In this document: piece after piece, positions 15,110-22,903 of the stretch | How the letters are laid out: each line of letters begins with the position of its first letter | How positions within the stretch are numbered: position 1 is the stretch's first letter | Assembly: GCA_902806345.1 (NCBI GenBank) | Contig: CADCWF010000086.1 | Span: forward strand, 1-33,185 | Reading direction: 5' to 3' | Length of the DNA: 33,185 nt | From: an uncultured Thermomicrobiales bacterium | GTDB lineage: Bacteria; Chloroflexota; Chloroflexia; Thermomicrobiales; UBA6265 | Position numbers and translations under genes: made by a program | Notes under the pieces: generated by a model | Told to the model about the DNA's origin: nothing | Seen by the model: the letters and a program-made list of their open reading frames with translations, nothing else | Databases searched by the model: none

Positions 15110-16195
15110 GTGAAGATCGGTGGTTACGAGGTCGCGCCGACGGCCAAGGCGATCTTGAAGGACGTCACGGGCGACGACATCACCGGACTCGGGGCGGAGG
15201 TGGCCTACCACCTCTTCTTCTCGATCATCCCCCTGCTGATCTTCCTGACCGCCCTGATCGGCGTCGTCAGTCAGGCCATCGGCATCAACAACGTCATGAC
15301 CGATGTCACCGATTGGCTCTTCAACCAATCCGGCATGCCGCGGGAAACGGCGGCGGTGCTGGAGGCCCCAATCGAGCAGGCGCTGGCGAGCGAGACCGGC
15401 GGCATCCTCTCGGTCGGCGCCCTGCTCGCCCTGTGGGGCGCCAAGAACGCCGTCTCGGCCCTGATGAAGGCGCTCAACGTCGCCTTCGATGTCGAGGAGG
15501 GGCGCCCCTGGTTGATCAAGACCTTGATCTCGATCGGCCTGACAATAGCGCTTGGGTTCGGCGTCGCCATCGCCTCGGCGGTTCTCCTGGCCGGAGGGTT
15601 GGTCGGCCAGGGCATTTCCGGGCTCTTCGGGCTGGGAGCCGCCTGGGAGACGGTCTGGGGCGTCCTCCGCTTCGTGCTGGTCCCCCTGGCCCTGGTGGTC
15701 GCCCTGGCGTTCCTCTACTGGGCTGGACCGAACGTGAAGGCACCGATGAAGTGGCTGACCCCCGGCGCGGTGATCTCCGTCGTGCTCTGGGTGGTGGCAA
15801 CCGTCGGGCTCGGCTTTTACTTCCAGTACGCGGCCGGCTACGTCAGCGCCTACGGCGTGCTGGGCGCCGTCCTCGCCTTCCTGTTCTGGCTCTACGTGAT
15901 GTCGGTCATCCTCCTCTTCGGGGGCTCGATCAACTCGGTCCTGCTCAAGCTGAACGGCGAGGCCGCCGTGCCGCGCTGGCCGAAGAAGACGGAGCCCGGC
16001 GAGAGCGCCGATGTCGCCCGCGCCCACGCCAAGGGCCAGCCGGTCGCTCCGGCGGCGGGCGAAACCGGCGCCAGCCCGGCGGCACGGGCCGACGGTCGGG
16101 CGGCGAAGTTGCGGGGCGGGGCGAAGGCCGCCGGCATCGCCGGCATCCTGACCGCCGTCGCCTCTCTCGGTGGCCACCGCCGGAGCGATCCGTAG
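15110..16195 (+). CDS. YihY/BrkB-family inner membrane protein
   Basis: This is a 361-residue multi-spanning membrane protein. The family pattern is clear: DDITGLGAEVAYHLFFSIIP near the N-terminus, WGAKNAVSALMKALNVAFDV in the middle, and a C-terminal half with five or so helices including YVSAYGVLGAVLAFLFWLYV and LFGGSINSVLLK. A soluble, Ala/Gly/Lys-rich tail of about 80 residues follows. The GTG at 15110 is preceded by GGAGAGG (15097-15103); an ATG at 15092 is in frame but poorly placed, so the start could be six residues earlier. The YihY family was once annotated as ribonuclease BN in error; its real function is not established. It is divergent from the archease-like gene. Confidence 0.88.
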   Translation: MKIGGYEVAPTAKAILKDVTGDDITGLGAEVAYHLFFSIIPLLIFLTALIGVVSQAIGINNVMTDVTDWLFNQSGMPRETAAVLEAPIEQALASETGGILSVGALLALWGAKNAVSALMKALNVAFDVEEGRPWLIKTLISIGLTIALGFGVAIASAVLLAGGLVGQGISGLFGLGAAWETVWGVLRFVLVPLALVVALAFLYWAGPNVKAPMKWLTPGAVISVVLWVVATVGLGFYFQYAAGYVSAYGVLGAVLAFLFWLYVMSVILLFGGSINSVLLKLNGEAAVPRWPKKTEPGESADVARAHAKGQPVAPAAGETGASPAARADGRAAKLRGGAKAAGIAGILTAVASLGGHRRSDP

Positions 16196-16235
16196 CCCCC
16201 ATCCCGTCCGGGGCGGCTGTGCTGCCTCGCGGTCA

Positions 16236-16251
16236 CGTTTCACGTGCAACA
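16236..16251. other. parS-like ParB/Spo0J binding site
   Basis: CGTTTCACGTGCAACA matches the parS consensus TGTTTCACGTGAAACA at 14 of 16 positions, differing at positions 1 and 12. The left half and the central CACGTG are intact. It lies in the non-coding gap between the YihY gene and the sigma factor gene. Real parS sites usually lie near the replication origin; nothing else here marks the origin, so this may be a secondary or inactive site. Confidence 0.45.
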
Positions 16252-16322
16252 GCGACCCACTCCCGGGTGTTGTGTCTTTGATCGGCGCTTCCGAGGGTCA
16301 AGGCGGCCAGATCGGGGCAATC

Positions 16323-16331
16323 TGCTATGCT
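16323..16331 (+). promoter_or_regulatory. Possible extended -10 promoter of the sigma/anti-sigma operon
   Basis: TGCTATGCT has the extended -10 TGn followed by TATGCT (4/6 match). No good -35 is seen 16-18 bases upstream. It lies about 112 bases before the chosen start of the sigma factor. Confidence 0.3.
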
Positions 16332-16434
16332 CCGGTCTGTCCCGGCACCCCCCCCGCGCCCGTTCTCGTCACGGCGAAACCCCCGCCGGGGGTCGCGCGT
16401 ATGGGAGGGCGGGAAGGGGGCAGAGACCGCCGGG

Positions 16435-17073
16435 ATGGACCTGACGCTTTCGTGGACCACAACCGCTGCCTGGGGTGGCACTCGTGGGAGTGGGGGCTTG
16501 ACGGCGGACGACGCTGATCTCGTCGGGCGAGCCCGCGCGGGCGACCAGGTCGCGTTCGCTCAACTCTTCGAGCAGTACCACGCGCCGATCCTGAACTACC
16601 TCCACCGGATGGTGGGCGACCGCGCCCTGGCCGAGGACCTGACCCAGGATTCCTTCATCAAGGCCTACAACGCGCTCCCCTCGACCCGCCCCGACCTCGC
16701 CTTCAAGCCGTGGCTCTACCGGATCGCCACCAACACCGCCATCTCCTCCCTGCGCCGCAAGAAGATCGTCCAGTGGATCCCCTTCATGCCCGGCCACGAC
16801 CACGCCAGCGAGGGGTCGGTCGAGGGCGCGGTCGGGCGTCGCCAGGACATCCAGCAGACGCTCGAGAAGCTCCCGAAGCACTACGCGGCGGTGCTCCTGC
16901 TGCGGCACTACCAGGGGCTCTCGCTGGCGGAGACCGCCGAGTCGCTGGGGATCACCGAGAACGCCGCCAAGCTGCGGCTGTTCCGCGCCCGCAAGGCGTT
17001 CGCCGAGCTCCACGAGACCGCCGCGAACCGGGGGGCGGCGGCCCGGGCCAACGGCTGGGAGGAGGGGCGATGA
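16435..17073 (+). CDS. RNA polymerase ECF-family sigma factor
   Basis: From the ATG at 16435 the product has 212 residues. Region 2 is evident: DADLVGRARAGDQVAFAQLF, then YHAPILNYLHRMVGDRALAE and DLTQDSFIKAY, followed by WLYRIATNTAISSLRRKK. Region 4 contains LPKHYAAVLLLRHYQGLSLA followed by ETAESLGITENAAKLRLFRA, the helix-turn-helix that binds the -35 element. There is no region 3, as expected for ECF factors. An earlier in-frame start exists, but its Arg/Pro-rich extension is unlike the family; a TTG at 16498 is also possible. The stop overlaps the anti-sigma ATG (ATGA, 17070-17073), so the two are translated together and the anti-sigma protein probably controls this factor. Confidence 0.92.
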   Translation: MDLTLSWTTTAAWGGTRGSGGLTADDADLVGRARAGDQVAFAQLFEQYHAPILNYLHRMVGDRALAEDLTQDSFIKAYNALPSTRPDLAFKPWLYRIATNTAISSLRRKKIVQWIPFMPGHDHASEGSVEGAVGRRQDIQQTLEKLPKHYAAVLLLRHYQGLSLAETAESLGITENAAKLRLFRARKAFAELHETAANRGAAARANGWEEGR

Positions 17074-18746
17074 TCTCCCACGAGCGCGCCCAGCTCCTCC
17101 TCTCCGAGCGGCTGGACGGCCCCCTCTCGCTCGGTGACGCGCGGGAGCTCCAGGGCCACCTCGTCGGCTGCCCCGGCTGCCGCCGGTTCGCCGACGATAT
17201 GGAACTGGTTGCCGGCGGGATCCGGGCGCTGCCCCACCTGCCCTCCTCCCCAGTCGTCACCCGCGGCGTGCTCGACGCGATCGACGGCGGAGCGACCGGG
17301 TGGGCGTGGCTCCGCCGGGGGTTCGGCGTCGCCGGGTCGCCGGCGATCGCCGTCGCCAGCAGCCTGGCCCTGGTGGCCGCGCTGGCCGGGACCATCTACC
17401 TGGCGGCCAACCCGGAGGGGATCGGGCCCGACCCCGAAGCCACGATCGGCGCGGTCGCGATCGCCCCCGACGTGACCCCGACGGCCGAAAGCGAGCCGAC
17501 GGAGCGCCCCGAGCCCACCGCCCCGCCGCGAGAGGCCGCTCCGAGCCCGACGCCACGGGCGACGACGCCACCCAGCCCGACCAAGCCCGCCAACGTGCGA
17601 GTAACGCCGACCCCGTCGCCGACGCGGGAACCAGAGCCGACCGTCACGTTGCAGCCGACGATCCGGCCAGTCGCGGCCCCGACCGAGGCGCCGCAGGCGG
17701 CGATGGTGGTTGCCAACCCCGACGATGGCGCATCGGACGGAGCTGGGGCATCCCTCGCTGCCGCAGCCGCGCCGGTTTCCGAACAGGAACCGGCGGTGCG
17801 CCAGGCCGACCGCGACGAGCGCGGCGGTCGCGAAGCAGGGGTCGCCGAGGCCGCCCAGGAGGCGGGGCGCGGAGAGACCGACGAAGCGGCCCAGGCTGAA
17901 CCGAACGAGGAGGGGCGAGGCAACGGCGCGTCGGAGGAGGACGGTTCTGGCAAGCGGGACACCGCACGCGCCGCCTCGGCAGACGCGCCCGAATCCGAGG
18001 TGGAGCCGGCAGCCAATGAGCCAGCCGGCGATGAGCCGGTTGCGGACGAGCCCGAGGCTGAAGGCGACGCCGTCCCGGCAGTCGCCGCCGCGGCGGAACC
18101 CGGTCCGGACGAGGTTCCGGCAGAGCAAGCTGCGCTCGCCGCCGCGACGGAGCCGCCGGCGACGCCGGCGGCGGCCGAGACTCCGGCAGAGGACGGCAGC
18201 GGAGCCGAGCCGACCATCGCCCCTGCTCCGACGACCGAGCCCGTGCCGACGGCGCCGCCCGAACCGACCGCGACCGTGGAACCGCCGCCGACCGAACCGC
18301 CGTTCGGCCCGGATCCGCCGGTCATCTCGCTGCCGGACGCGCCCGAGTACCCCCAGACGATCGAGCCGGGGCTGGGACCGAAGACGCCGCCCGAACCGAC
18401 ATCGCCGCCGATCGAGCCGGTCGATGGCGAGGCACCAGGCGCGAGCGACGGAGGCGGCCGAGGTCGGGGCGAGGATGACGGGGGGCGGCAACGGGGAGCC
18501 GGGGGTTCGCTCGAAGAGGAGCAGGCCCTGCCGGCGATCGAACCCGTTGCCGGGATGGACCCGCTGCCCTCCGACCAAACCTGGGTCGACCCCGGCATCG
18601 GCGCGACCGACGAGACCACGGGGCTCATCGTCGAGACCGGCCCGGGGTTCGATCCCGTCGGCGCCGTCGTTCCCCCGCTGGAGCCTGATTACGGCACGAG
18701 CGGGCAGACGCCCCCGGCCGTCGAGATCGCGACCGCGACGCCGTAG
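17070..18746 (+). CDS. Zinc-finger anti-sigma factor with long Pro/Ala/Glu-rich outer domain
   Basis: This is a 558-residue protein. The N-terminus carries the ZAS motif His30-x3-Cys34-x2-Cys37 (HLVGCPGC), which in the family coordinates zinc and holds the cognate ECF sigma factor inactive. A single membrane helix follows at about 91-113. The remaining 440 or so residues would be outside the membrane. They are low in complexity: first Pro/Thr/Glu repeats such as PTPSPTREPEPT, then an Ala/Glu/Asp-rich acidic part, then Pro-rich PEPTATVEPPPTEPP, a Gly-rich patch and a more ordered end PDYGTSGQTPPAVEIATATP. The outer part is much longer than in typical anti-sigma factors and may reach into the cell wall as a sensor. 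It overlaps the sigma gene by four bases. Confidence 0.85.
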   Translation: MISHERAQLLLSERLDGPLSLGDARELQGHLVGCPGCRRFADDMELVAGGIRALPHLPSSPVVTRGVLDAIDGGATGWAWLRRGFGVAGSPAIAVASSLALVAALAGTIYLAANPEGIGPDPEATIGAVAIAPDVTPTAESEPTERPEPTAPPREAAPSPTPRATTPPSPTKPANVRVTPTPSPTREPEPTVTLQPTIRPVAAPTEAPQAAMVVANPDDGASDGAGASLAAAAAPVSEQEPAVRQADRDERGGREAGVAEAAQEAGRGETDEAAQAEPNEEGRGNGASEEDGSGKRDTARAASADAPESEVEPAANEPAGDEPVADEPEAEGDAVPAVAAAAEPGPDEVPAEQAALAAATEPPATPAAAETPAEDGSGAEPTIAPAPTTEPVPTAPPEPTATVEPPPTEPPFGPDPPVISLPDAPEYPQTIEPGLGPKTPPEPTSPPIEPVDGEAPGASDGGGRGRGEDDGGRQRGAGGSLEEEQALPAIEPVAGMDPLPSDQTWVDPGIGATDETTGLIVETGPGFDPVGAVVPPLEPDYGTSGQTPPAVEIATATP

Positions 18747-19021
18747 CCTCGTCGCCGCCGATTTCCTCGGGCGCCGCCCCCTCCCCTCCTCCGCCTAAGG
18801 TGGAACGGTGGGCGAAGCTCCTGTGCGCCATTCATCCTCCGCCGCCCTAGGTACGGGCTGCCGGCGACGCGCTGTTCGATCCCTCCGCCTAGTTTCGGAT
18901 GTCCAACGCGCCCGTCCGCGACTGAGGTTCGATCGAGATTGCCGAGCGAACGGGGCGCGGCCGGCCGGGCTTGGTCCGACCGACGGCACTCCACCCGGGT
19001 GGAATCGGTACGGCGTGGCGG
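18747..19021. other. Intergenic region without recognised gene
   Basis: These 275 bases between the anti-sigma gene and the macro-domain-like gene show no credible frame or RNA gene. Near its right end TGCTAGACT (19023-19031) resembles an extended -10 promoter. If this is used, the downstream gene would begin at the GTG at 19058 and not at the ATG at 19022. Confidence 0.4.
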
Positions 19022-19669
19022 ATGCTAGACTGGGGGCGAGCGAACGGACGGCGGGCGGTGGTGGAACCAGGTCTTCCCCCGGAACCAGTGGGCGCGATCC
19101 GCTTCGGCCGCACCGTCGTTTTCGCCGTTGTCGGGGATCTACTCGACCAGGGCGCCGAAGGGGTCGTCTTCCCGGCCAACCGTCGCGGGGTGATGGGAGC
19201 GGTCTCCACGCCCGGCGTGGTCGGTCGTCGCCCGCTCGGCGGGTCGGCCATCGAGCGCGAGGCGATGACCCAGGCCCCCCTGGAGCTCGGTACCGCCATC
19301 GTCACTGGGGCCGCCGGCCTCGAATCCAGGGGCGTCCGCCACGTCGTCCACGCCGTCGTCCATCGCGCCCTCGGTGAGCCGGCTCGCGTCGAAGATGTCC
19401 GGCGGGCGGTGGTGGCGACGCTCAACGCATGCGACCGAGCGCGATTGAAAACGTTGGCGCTTCCCCTCCTTGGGGTCGACTCCGGATCGGGCCTGACCGA
19501 TCCCGAGCCGTTCGTTGACGCCCTCGTCGAGGAAACCGTGGCCGCCGTCCGCCGGTCCTCGCCGAGGCTCGACCGGATCACCGTTGTCTGCCGCTTCCAG
19601 GACCACGTCGACGCGACCATGACCGCGTTTGCCCGCGCTCGCGAGCGAACCTGGATCCGACCCCATTGA
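19022..19669 (+). CDS. Macro-domain-like protein
   Basis: From the ATG at 19022 the product has 215 residues. The pattern of an ADP-ribose-binding macro domain can be followed: a strand with AVVGDLLDQ, then GVVFPANRRG (place of the NAAN motif), IEREAM, LGTAIVTGAAGLESRGVRHV with VHAVVH, a helix ending VVATLNACDRA, LALPLLGVDSGSG (place of the GxxSGxxG loop) and a last strand ITVVCRFQD. The Gly-rich GGGVAxAI loop that binds the diphosphate in active members is replaced by GAVSTPGVVG, so ligand binding is uncertain. A GTG at 19058 is an alternative start. Its stop overlaps the next gene's TTG start (TTGA), so it is coupled to an alpha/beta hydrolase. Confidence 0.72.
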   Translation: MLDWGRANGRRAVVEPGLPPEPVGAIRFGRTVVFAVVGDLLDQGAEGVVFPANRRGVMGAVSTPGVVGRRPLGGSAIEREAMTQAPLELGTAIVTGAAGLESRGVRHVVHAVVHRALGEPARVEDVRRAVVATLNACDRARLKTLALPLLGVDSGSGLTDPEPFVDALVEETVAAVRRSSPRLDRITVVCRFQDHVDATMTAFARARERTWIRPH

Positions 19670-20865
19670 CGGCCAACCCCGAACAGCCTCCGGGAATCGA
19701 CCCCGCGGTCCGGGCCGCCTGGAGGCTGGGACGTAGCGTCTCGTGCCGCGAGATCGACCTCCTCCTCCGGCTGGCTCCGCTCCGCCTGCTGGGCCCGGCC
19801 AAGCCGCGGTTGGCGGCGATGGGGATCCCGGAGGAGGCGGCCGATGCGGCGCTCAGCCGGGTCCGCGCGCTGGCGTTGTGGTCCGCCTCCTGGACGTGGG
19901 CGGCTCAGCGATTCCTCGCCGAGGCTCGCCAGGCCCGCTCCCTGGGCGACCCAACCGGCGAGGCCGCGGCGACCCGTCGGGCGGCCCGAGCGTACGATGT
20001 CGCCGTCTGGATGCCGTCCGGTGGTCCGAAAGAGATCCGCACCCTCCGCGCCGCCGCCTCGGCACTGTTCGCCCGAAGCCTGCCAACCCTCGATCCGGCC
20101 ACCCGACGGATCGACGTACCGTGGCGAACGGCCTCCTTGCCCGGCTACCTCGTCCGGCCGCCCGACCTCGCGGGACCGCTCCCCCTCGTCGTCATGCTGA
20201 ACGGGCTGACCACGTCCAAGGAAGAGATGCTGGCCTGGGTCGAACCGTTCCTTTGGCAGGGGCTCGCGGTGGTCACGCTGGACTGGCCCGGTACGGGCGA
20301 GGCCGCGCTCCATGCCGCCCTCACCCCCGACTGCGACGACCTCGCCACCGGCGTCTTCGCACTGGCTGAGGGAGACCCCGGTCTCGATCCTCGCCGCGTC
20401 GCCGTCGTCGGCATCAGCCTCGGCGGCGCCCTGGCAACACGGATCGCCGCGACCGACCGTCGCGTCGCCGCGACCGTCGCGGTGACGCCGCCGTTCGACG
20501 CAGAGGCCTGGCTGCCGCTCGCCGGCCCGCTGCTGCGCGATCACCTCGCGGTCCACCTCGGCGGCGTCGAGCGCATCCCCTCCGTGGTTGCCGGGTTCGC
20601 CCTGGCCGGTCTCGTCGAGCGCGTCCGGACTCCGCTGCTGGTCCTTGGCGCCGGCCACGACCTGGTCGTGCCCCCGGCGGAAGCGATCCGGCTTGCCGCG
20701 GCGGGCGCCGGCAACGCAACGCTCACCTGGTACGCCATGGGCGCCCACGGTCTCTTCAACCTCATCCCGCTCTGGACCGCCGACGCGGCTCGATGGCTGG
20801 CGGCCCAACTCACCGCGCCGTCTACCCGGGTGGACGGCATGCCCATCCAGAGTGGTCGACGATAG
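19666..20865 (+). CDS. Alpha/beta hydrolase (FrsA/dienelactone-hydrolase-like)
   Basis: This 399-residue protein starts with TTG inside the preceding stop codon. Residues 1-150 form a helical cap-like domain; the hydrolase core begins around VVMLNGLTTSKEEML. The triad is visible: Ser251 in the elbow GISLGG, Asp332 in GAGHDLVVP and His361 in GAHGLFN. The arrangement with an N-terminal helical domain before the core resembles FrsA/DUF1100-type esterases and 2,6-dihydroxy-pseudo-oxynicotine hydrolase. It should be a soluble esterase or C-C/C-O hydrolase; its substrate is unknown. The coupling to a macro-domain-like protein raises the idea of an ADP-ribose ester as substrate, but that is speculation. 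Confidence 0.85.
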   Translation: MTANPEQPPGIDPAVRAAWRLGRSVSCREIDLLLRLAPLRLLGPAKPRLAAMGIPEEAADAALSRVRALALWSASWTWAAQRFLAEARQARSLGDPTGEAAATRRAARAYDVAVWMPSGGPKEIRTLRAAASALFARSLPTLDPATRRIDVPWRTASLPGYLVRPPDLAGPLPLVVMLNGLTTSKEEMLAWVEPFLWQGLAVVTLDWPGTGEAALHAALTPDCDDLATGVFALAEGDPGLDPRRVAVVGISLGGALATRIAATDRRVAATVAVTPPFDAEAWLPLAGPLLRDHLAVHLGGVERIPSVVAGFALAGLVERVRTPLLVLGAGHDLVVPPAEAIRLAAAGAGNATLTWYAMGAHGLFNLIPLWTADAARWLAAQLTAPSTRVDGMPIQSGRR

Positions 20866-20901
20866 CCGGGGCCGAGTCAGGGGCGCCGTCCTAGCCTCCG
20901 C

Positions 20902-20930
20902 TTGACCACCCCCAAGGCCGCGCCTACACT
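20902..20930 (+). promoter_or_regulatory. Sigma-70-type promoter of the mgtE gene
   Basis: TTGACC (20902-20907) is followed after 17 bases by TACACT (20925-20930), 5/6 and 4/6 matches. Transcription would begin near 20937, leaving a leader of about 86 bases. I see no M-box or other magnesium riboswitch in that leader. Confidence 0.5.
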
Positions 20931-21022
20931 CCGCTCTGCTCACGCCCTCTCCCGGCGTCTCCGGTCGTTGCCGCCCGTCGCCATCCCCGTCGCGGACCCG
21001 CGCCCCGGTCTACGAGGACGCC

Positions 21023-22369
21023 ATGATCTCCGACGAGGTGCTCGACGAAGTCCGCGCTCTGCTGGCCGAGCGGGAAGAGCTCGGCATCCGCGGTCTAGCG
21101 GATCGGCTCGGGACGGCCGACTGGGCCGACCTCGTGCCGCGCCTCGACGACGACGAAGTCGTCGCCCTTCTCGCGAACCTGCCGGCCGAGGAGATCCCCG
21201 AGCTCCTCGAAGAACTGGAACCAGAGCAGACCGCCTCCGTCCTCCACGTCCTCGGTCGGGACAAGGCGGCGGATCTGCTGGAACGGATGGATCCGGACGA
21301 CGCGACCGACGTCCTGGCCGAGTTCGACGACGACGAGGCAGAGCGGCTCCTGCAGGCGATGGAGCCGGACGACGCCGCCGAGATCCGCGAGCTGCTGCCG
21401 TATCCGCCTGACACCGCCGGTGGCCGGATGACGCCGGCCTTCGTCGCGATCGCCCCCGATGTCCGAGCCGACGACGCGATCGTGATGCTCCGCCTCGTCG
21501 CCGAGGAAGCTGAGACGATCTACTACGTCTACGTCCTCGACGCGGCCGAGCGGTTACTCGGCGTCCTCTCCCTCCACAATCTGGTGCTGACCCGGCCGGA
21601 TACCCCGGTCAGCGAGGTGATGGTCGCCGACCCCTTCCGGGTTCGGGCCGACACCGACCAGGAGACCGCCGCCCGGCTCCTGACCGACAACAACCTGCTG
21701 GCGCTGCCGGTCGTCGACGAGCACGACAAGCTGCTCGGCATCATCACCCAGGACGACGTCGCGGACGTGCTCGAAGAGGAGGCGACCGAGGACATCGAGC
21801 GCCTCGGCGGCTCGCAGCCGCTCGACATGCCCTACCGGCTGGCGAGCGTGCCCTTGCTGGTCCGGCGGCGGGTTGGCTGGCTGCTCTTCCTCTTTTTCGC
21901 CGGCCTGCTGACGACCCAGGTTCTGGTGTCGTTCGAAACGCGACTGGCCGAGATCCAAGCGCTCACCCTGTTCATCCCCTTGATCATCGGCATCGGCGGC
22001 AACGTCGGCAGCCAGACGGTGACGACCCTGGTCCGGGCGATCGCGATCGGCGAGGTCGAGCTGCGCGACGTCGGCTGGGTCCTCGTCAAGGAGCTCTCGG
22101 TGGGGCTCCTGATCGGCCTGCTCCTCGGTATCGCCGGATTCGTCCGCGGCGGGCTGTCCTCCGGCACCCAGGTTGGCATCGTGGTCGGTGCCACGATCAT
22201 GGCGATCACCGTCTGGTCGGCCGCCGTTGCCGCGGTGCTGCCGCTGGTGCTTCGCCGCCTCGGAGCCGACCCGGCGGTCGTCTCGGCACCGTTCATCACC
22301 ACCCTGGTCGACGCCACCGGCCTGCTCATCTACCTGACGGTAGCCGGGGTGGTGTTGCAGCAGGTGTGA
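21023..22369 (+). CDS. mgtE: MgtE-family magnesium channel
   Basis: This is a 448-residue protein with the full MgtE layout. An acidic N-terminal superhelical domain (1-125) has repeats such as LLEELEPEQTASVLHVLG and LERMDPDDATDVLAEFDDDE. Next comes the link YPPDTAGGRMTPAFVAI (about 127-143), then two CBS domains (to about 260) ending with GIITQDDVADVLEEEATED, and a five-helix membrane domain. The pore signature IPLIIGIGGNVGSQTVTTLV is present, as is the final VDATGLLIYLTVAGVVLQ. The cytoplasmic domains bind Mg2+ and close the channel when Mg2+ is plentiful. The ATG at 21023 has a modest GAGGA upstream. It is transcribed from its own promoter and faces the ABM-domain gene. Confidence 0.95.
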   Translation: MISDEVLDEVRALLAEREELGIRGLADRLGTADWADLVPRLDDDEVVALLANLPAEEIPELLEELEPEQTASVLHVLGRDKAADLLERMDPDDATDVLAEFDDDEAERLLQAMEPDDAAEIRELLPYPPDTAGGRMTPAFVAIAPDVRADDAIVMLRLVAEEAETIYYVYVLDAAERLLGVLSLHNLVLTRPDTPVSEVMVADPFRVRADTDQETAARLLTDNNLLALPVVDEHDKLLGIITQDDVADVLEEEATEDIERLGGSQPLDMPYRLASVPLLVRRRVGWLLFLFFAGLLTTQVLVSFETRLAEIQALTLFIPLIIGIGGNVGSQTVTTLVRAIAIGEVELRDVGWVLVKELSVGLLIGLLLGIAGFVRGGLSSGTQVGIVVGATIMAITVWSAAVAAVLPLVLRRLGADPAVVSAPFITTLVDATGLLIYLTVAGVVLQQV

Positions 22370-22411
22370 CAGGACATCTGTGGGAACGGCCGCGGCAACC
22401 GGGGCCGAGGA

Positions 22412-22753
22412 TCAGCCGATGATGGTTTGTTCGGCCCGGCGCTCCTCACGCTCCGCGGCGGACGTCAGACCATGGCCGCCGACCGGCTCCGTGATCGTGC
22501 TTGTATCCATCCCCGCGATCAACGGCATGCCCCGAGCGATCGCGTCCTTGACCGCGGGCAGCAAGAGCGACGCTTCGTGGCTTTCCTTGGTGTCCCAGAC
22601 CTCGGTGATCCAGAGGGCGTCGGCGTTCGTCGGATCGAGCGCCACCACGTAGCTGAGGCAGCCCGGCATCCCCGACACCCCGTCCAGCAGGACCTCGGCG
22701 AGGGCGTCGCGCTGGCCCGGTTTCGCCGTCATCTTCCCGATCAATCCATACAT
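22412..22753 (-). CDS. ABM-domain protein (antibiotic biosynthesis monooxygenase / YgiN-like)
   Basis: This is a 113-residue protein starting at the ATG at 22753 with GAGAGG seven bases upstream. It has the dimeric alpha+beta barrel pattern: first strand MYGLIGKMTAKPGQRDALAE, then GMPGCLSYVVALDPTNADAL, WITEVWDTKESHEASLL and HEASLLLPAVKDAI. Such small proteins include cofactor-free quinol monooxygenases and haem-degrading relatives. The specific substrate cannot be told from sequence. The C-terminal tail is Arg/Glu-rich. It lies 151 bases downstream of corA on the same strand and ends 42 bases from the convergent mgtE gene. A longer version from 22855 adds an Arg-rich start without a ribosome binding site. 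Confidence 0.85.
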   Translation of the reverse strand: MYGLIGKMTAKPGQRDALAEVLLDGVSGMPGCLSYVVALDPTNADALWITEVWDTKESHEASLLLPAVKDAIARGMPLIAGMDTSTITEPVGGHGLTSAAEREERRAEQTIIG

Positions 22754-22803
22754 GCCATTGCCTCTCTGATCGGTCGCCGCAACGTCGCACCGGGCATCGG
22801 TCC

Positions 22804-22851
22804 GCCCACGGGGGCCCCTTCGCCGTGGGCTTCCGCGGTGTCCACCCGCGG
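22804..22851 (-). promoter_or_regulatory. Hairpins between corA and the ABM-domain gene
   Basis: GCCCACGG (22804-22811) pairs with CCGTGGGC (22823-22830), and CCGCGG occurs twice seven bases apart (22833-22838, 22846-22851), able to form a second stem. They lie in the 150-base gap after corA. They may end or weaken transcription into the small gene; no T-run is visible. Confidence 0.35.
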
Positions 22852-22903
22852 TCACCGACCCGTGGGGGTGCGCCTGATTTGCACGCGACAGCCAGTTTAC
22901 GTC

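Noticed and set aside
18889..20943. Open frame of 684 codons on the minus strand
   Set aside because: It covers both the macro-like and hydrolase genes on the opposite strand; Arg/Gly/Ser-rich shadow without motifs.
20937..21022. Magnesium riboswitch (M-box) in the mgtE leader
   Set aside because: The leader is short and C-rich, and the conserved M-box elements are not seen.
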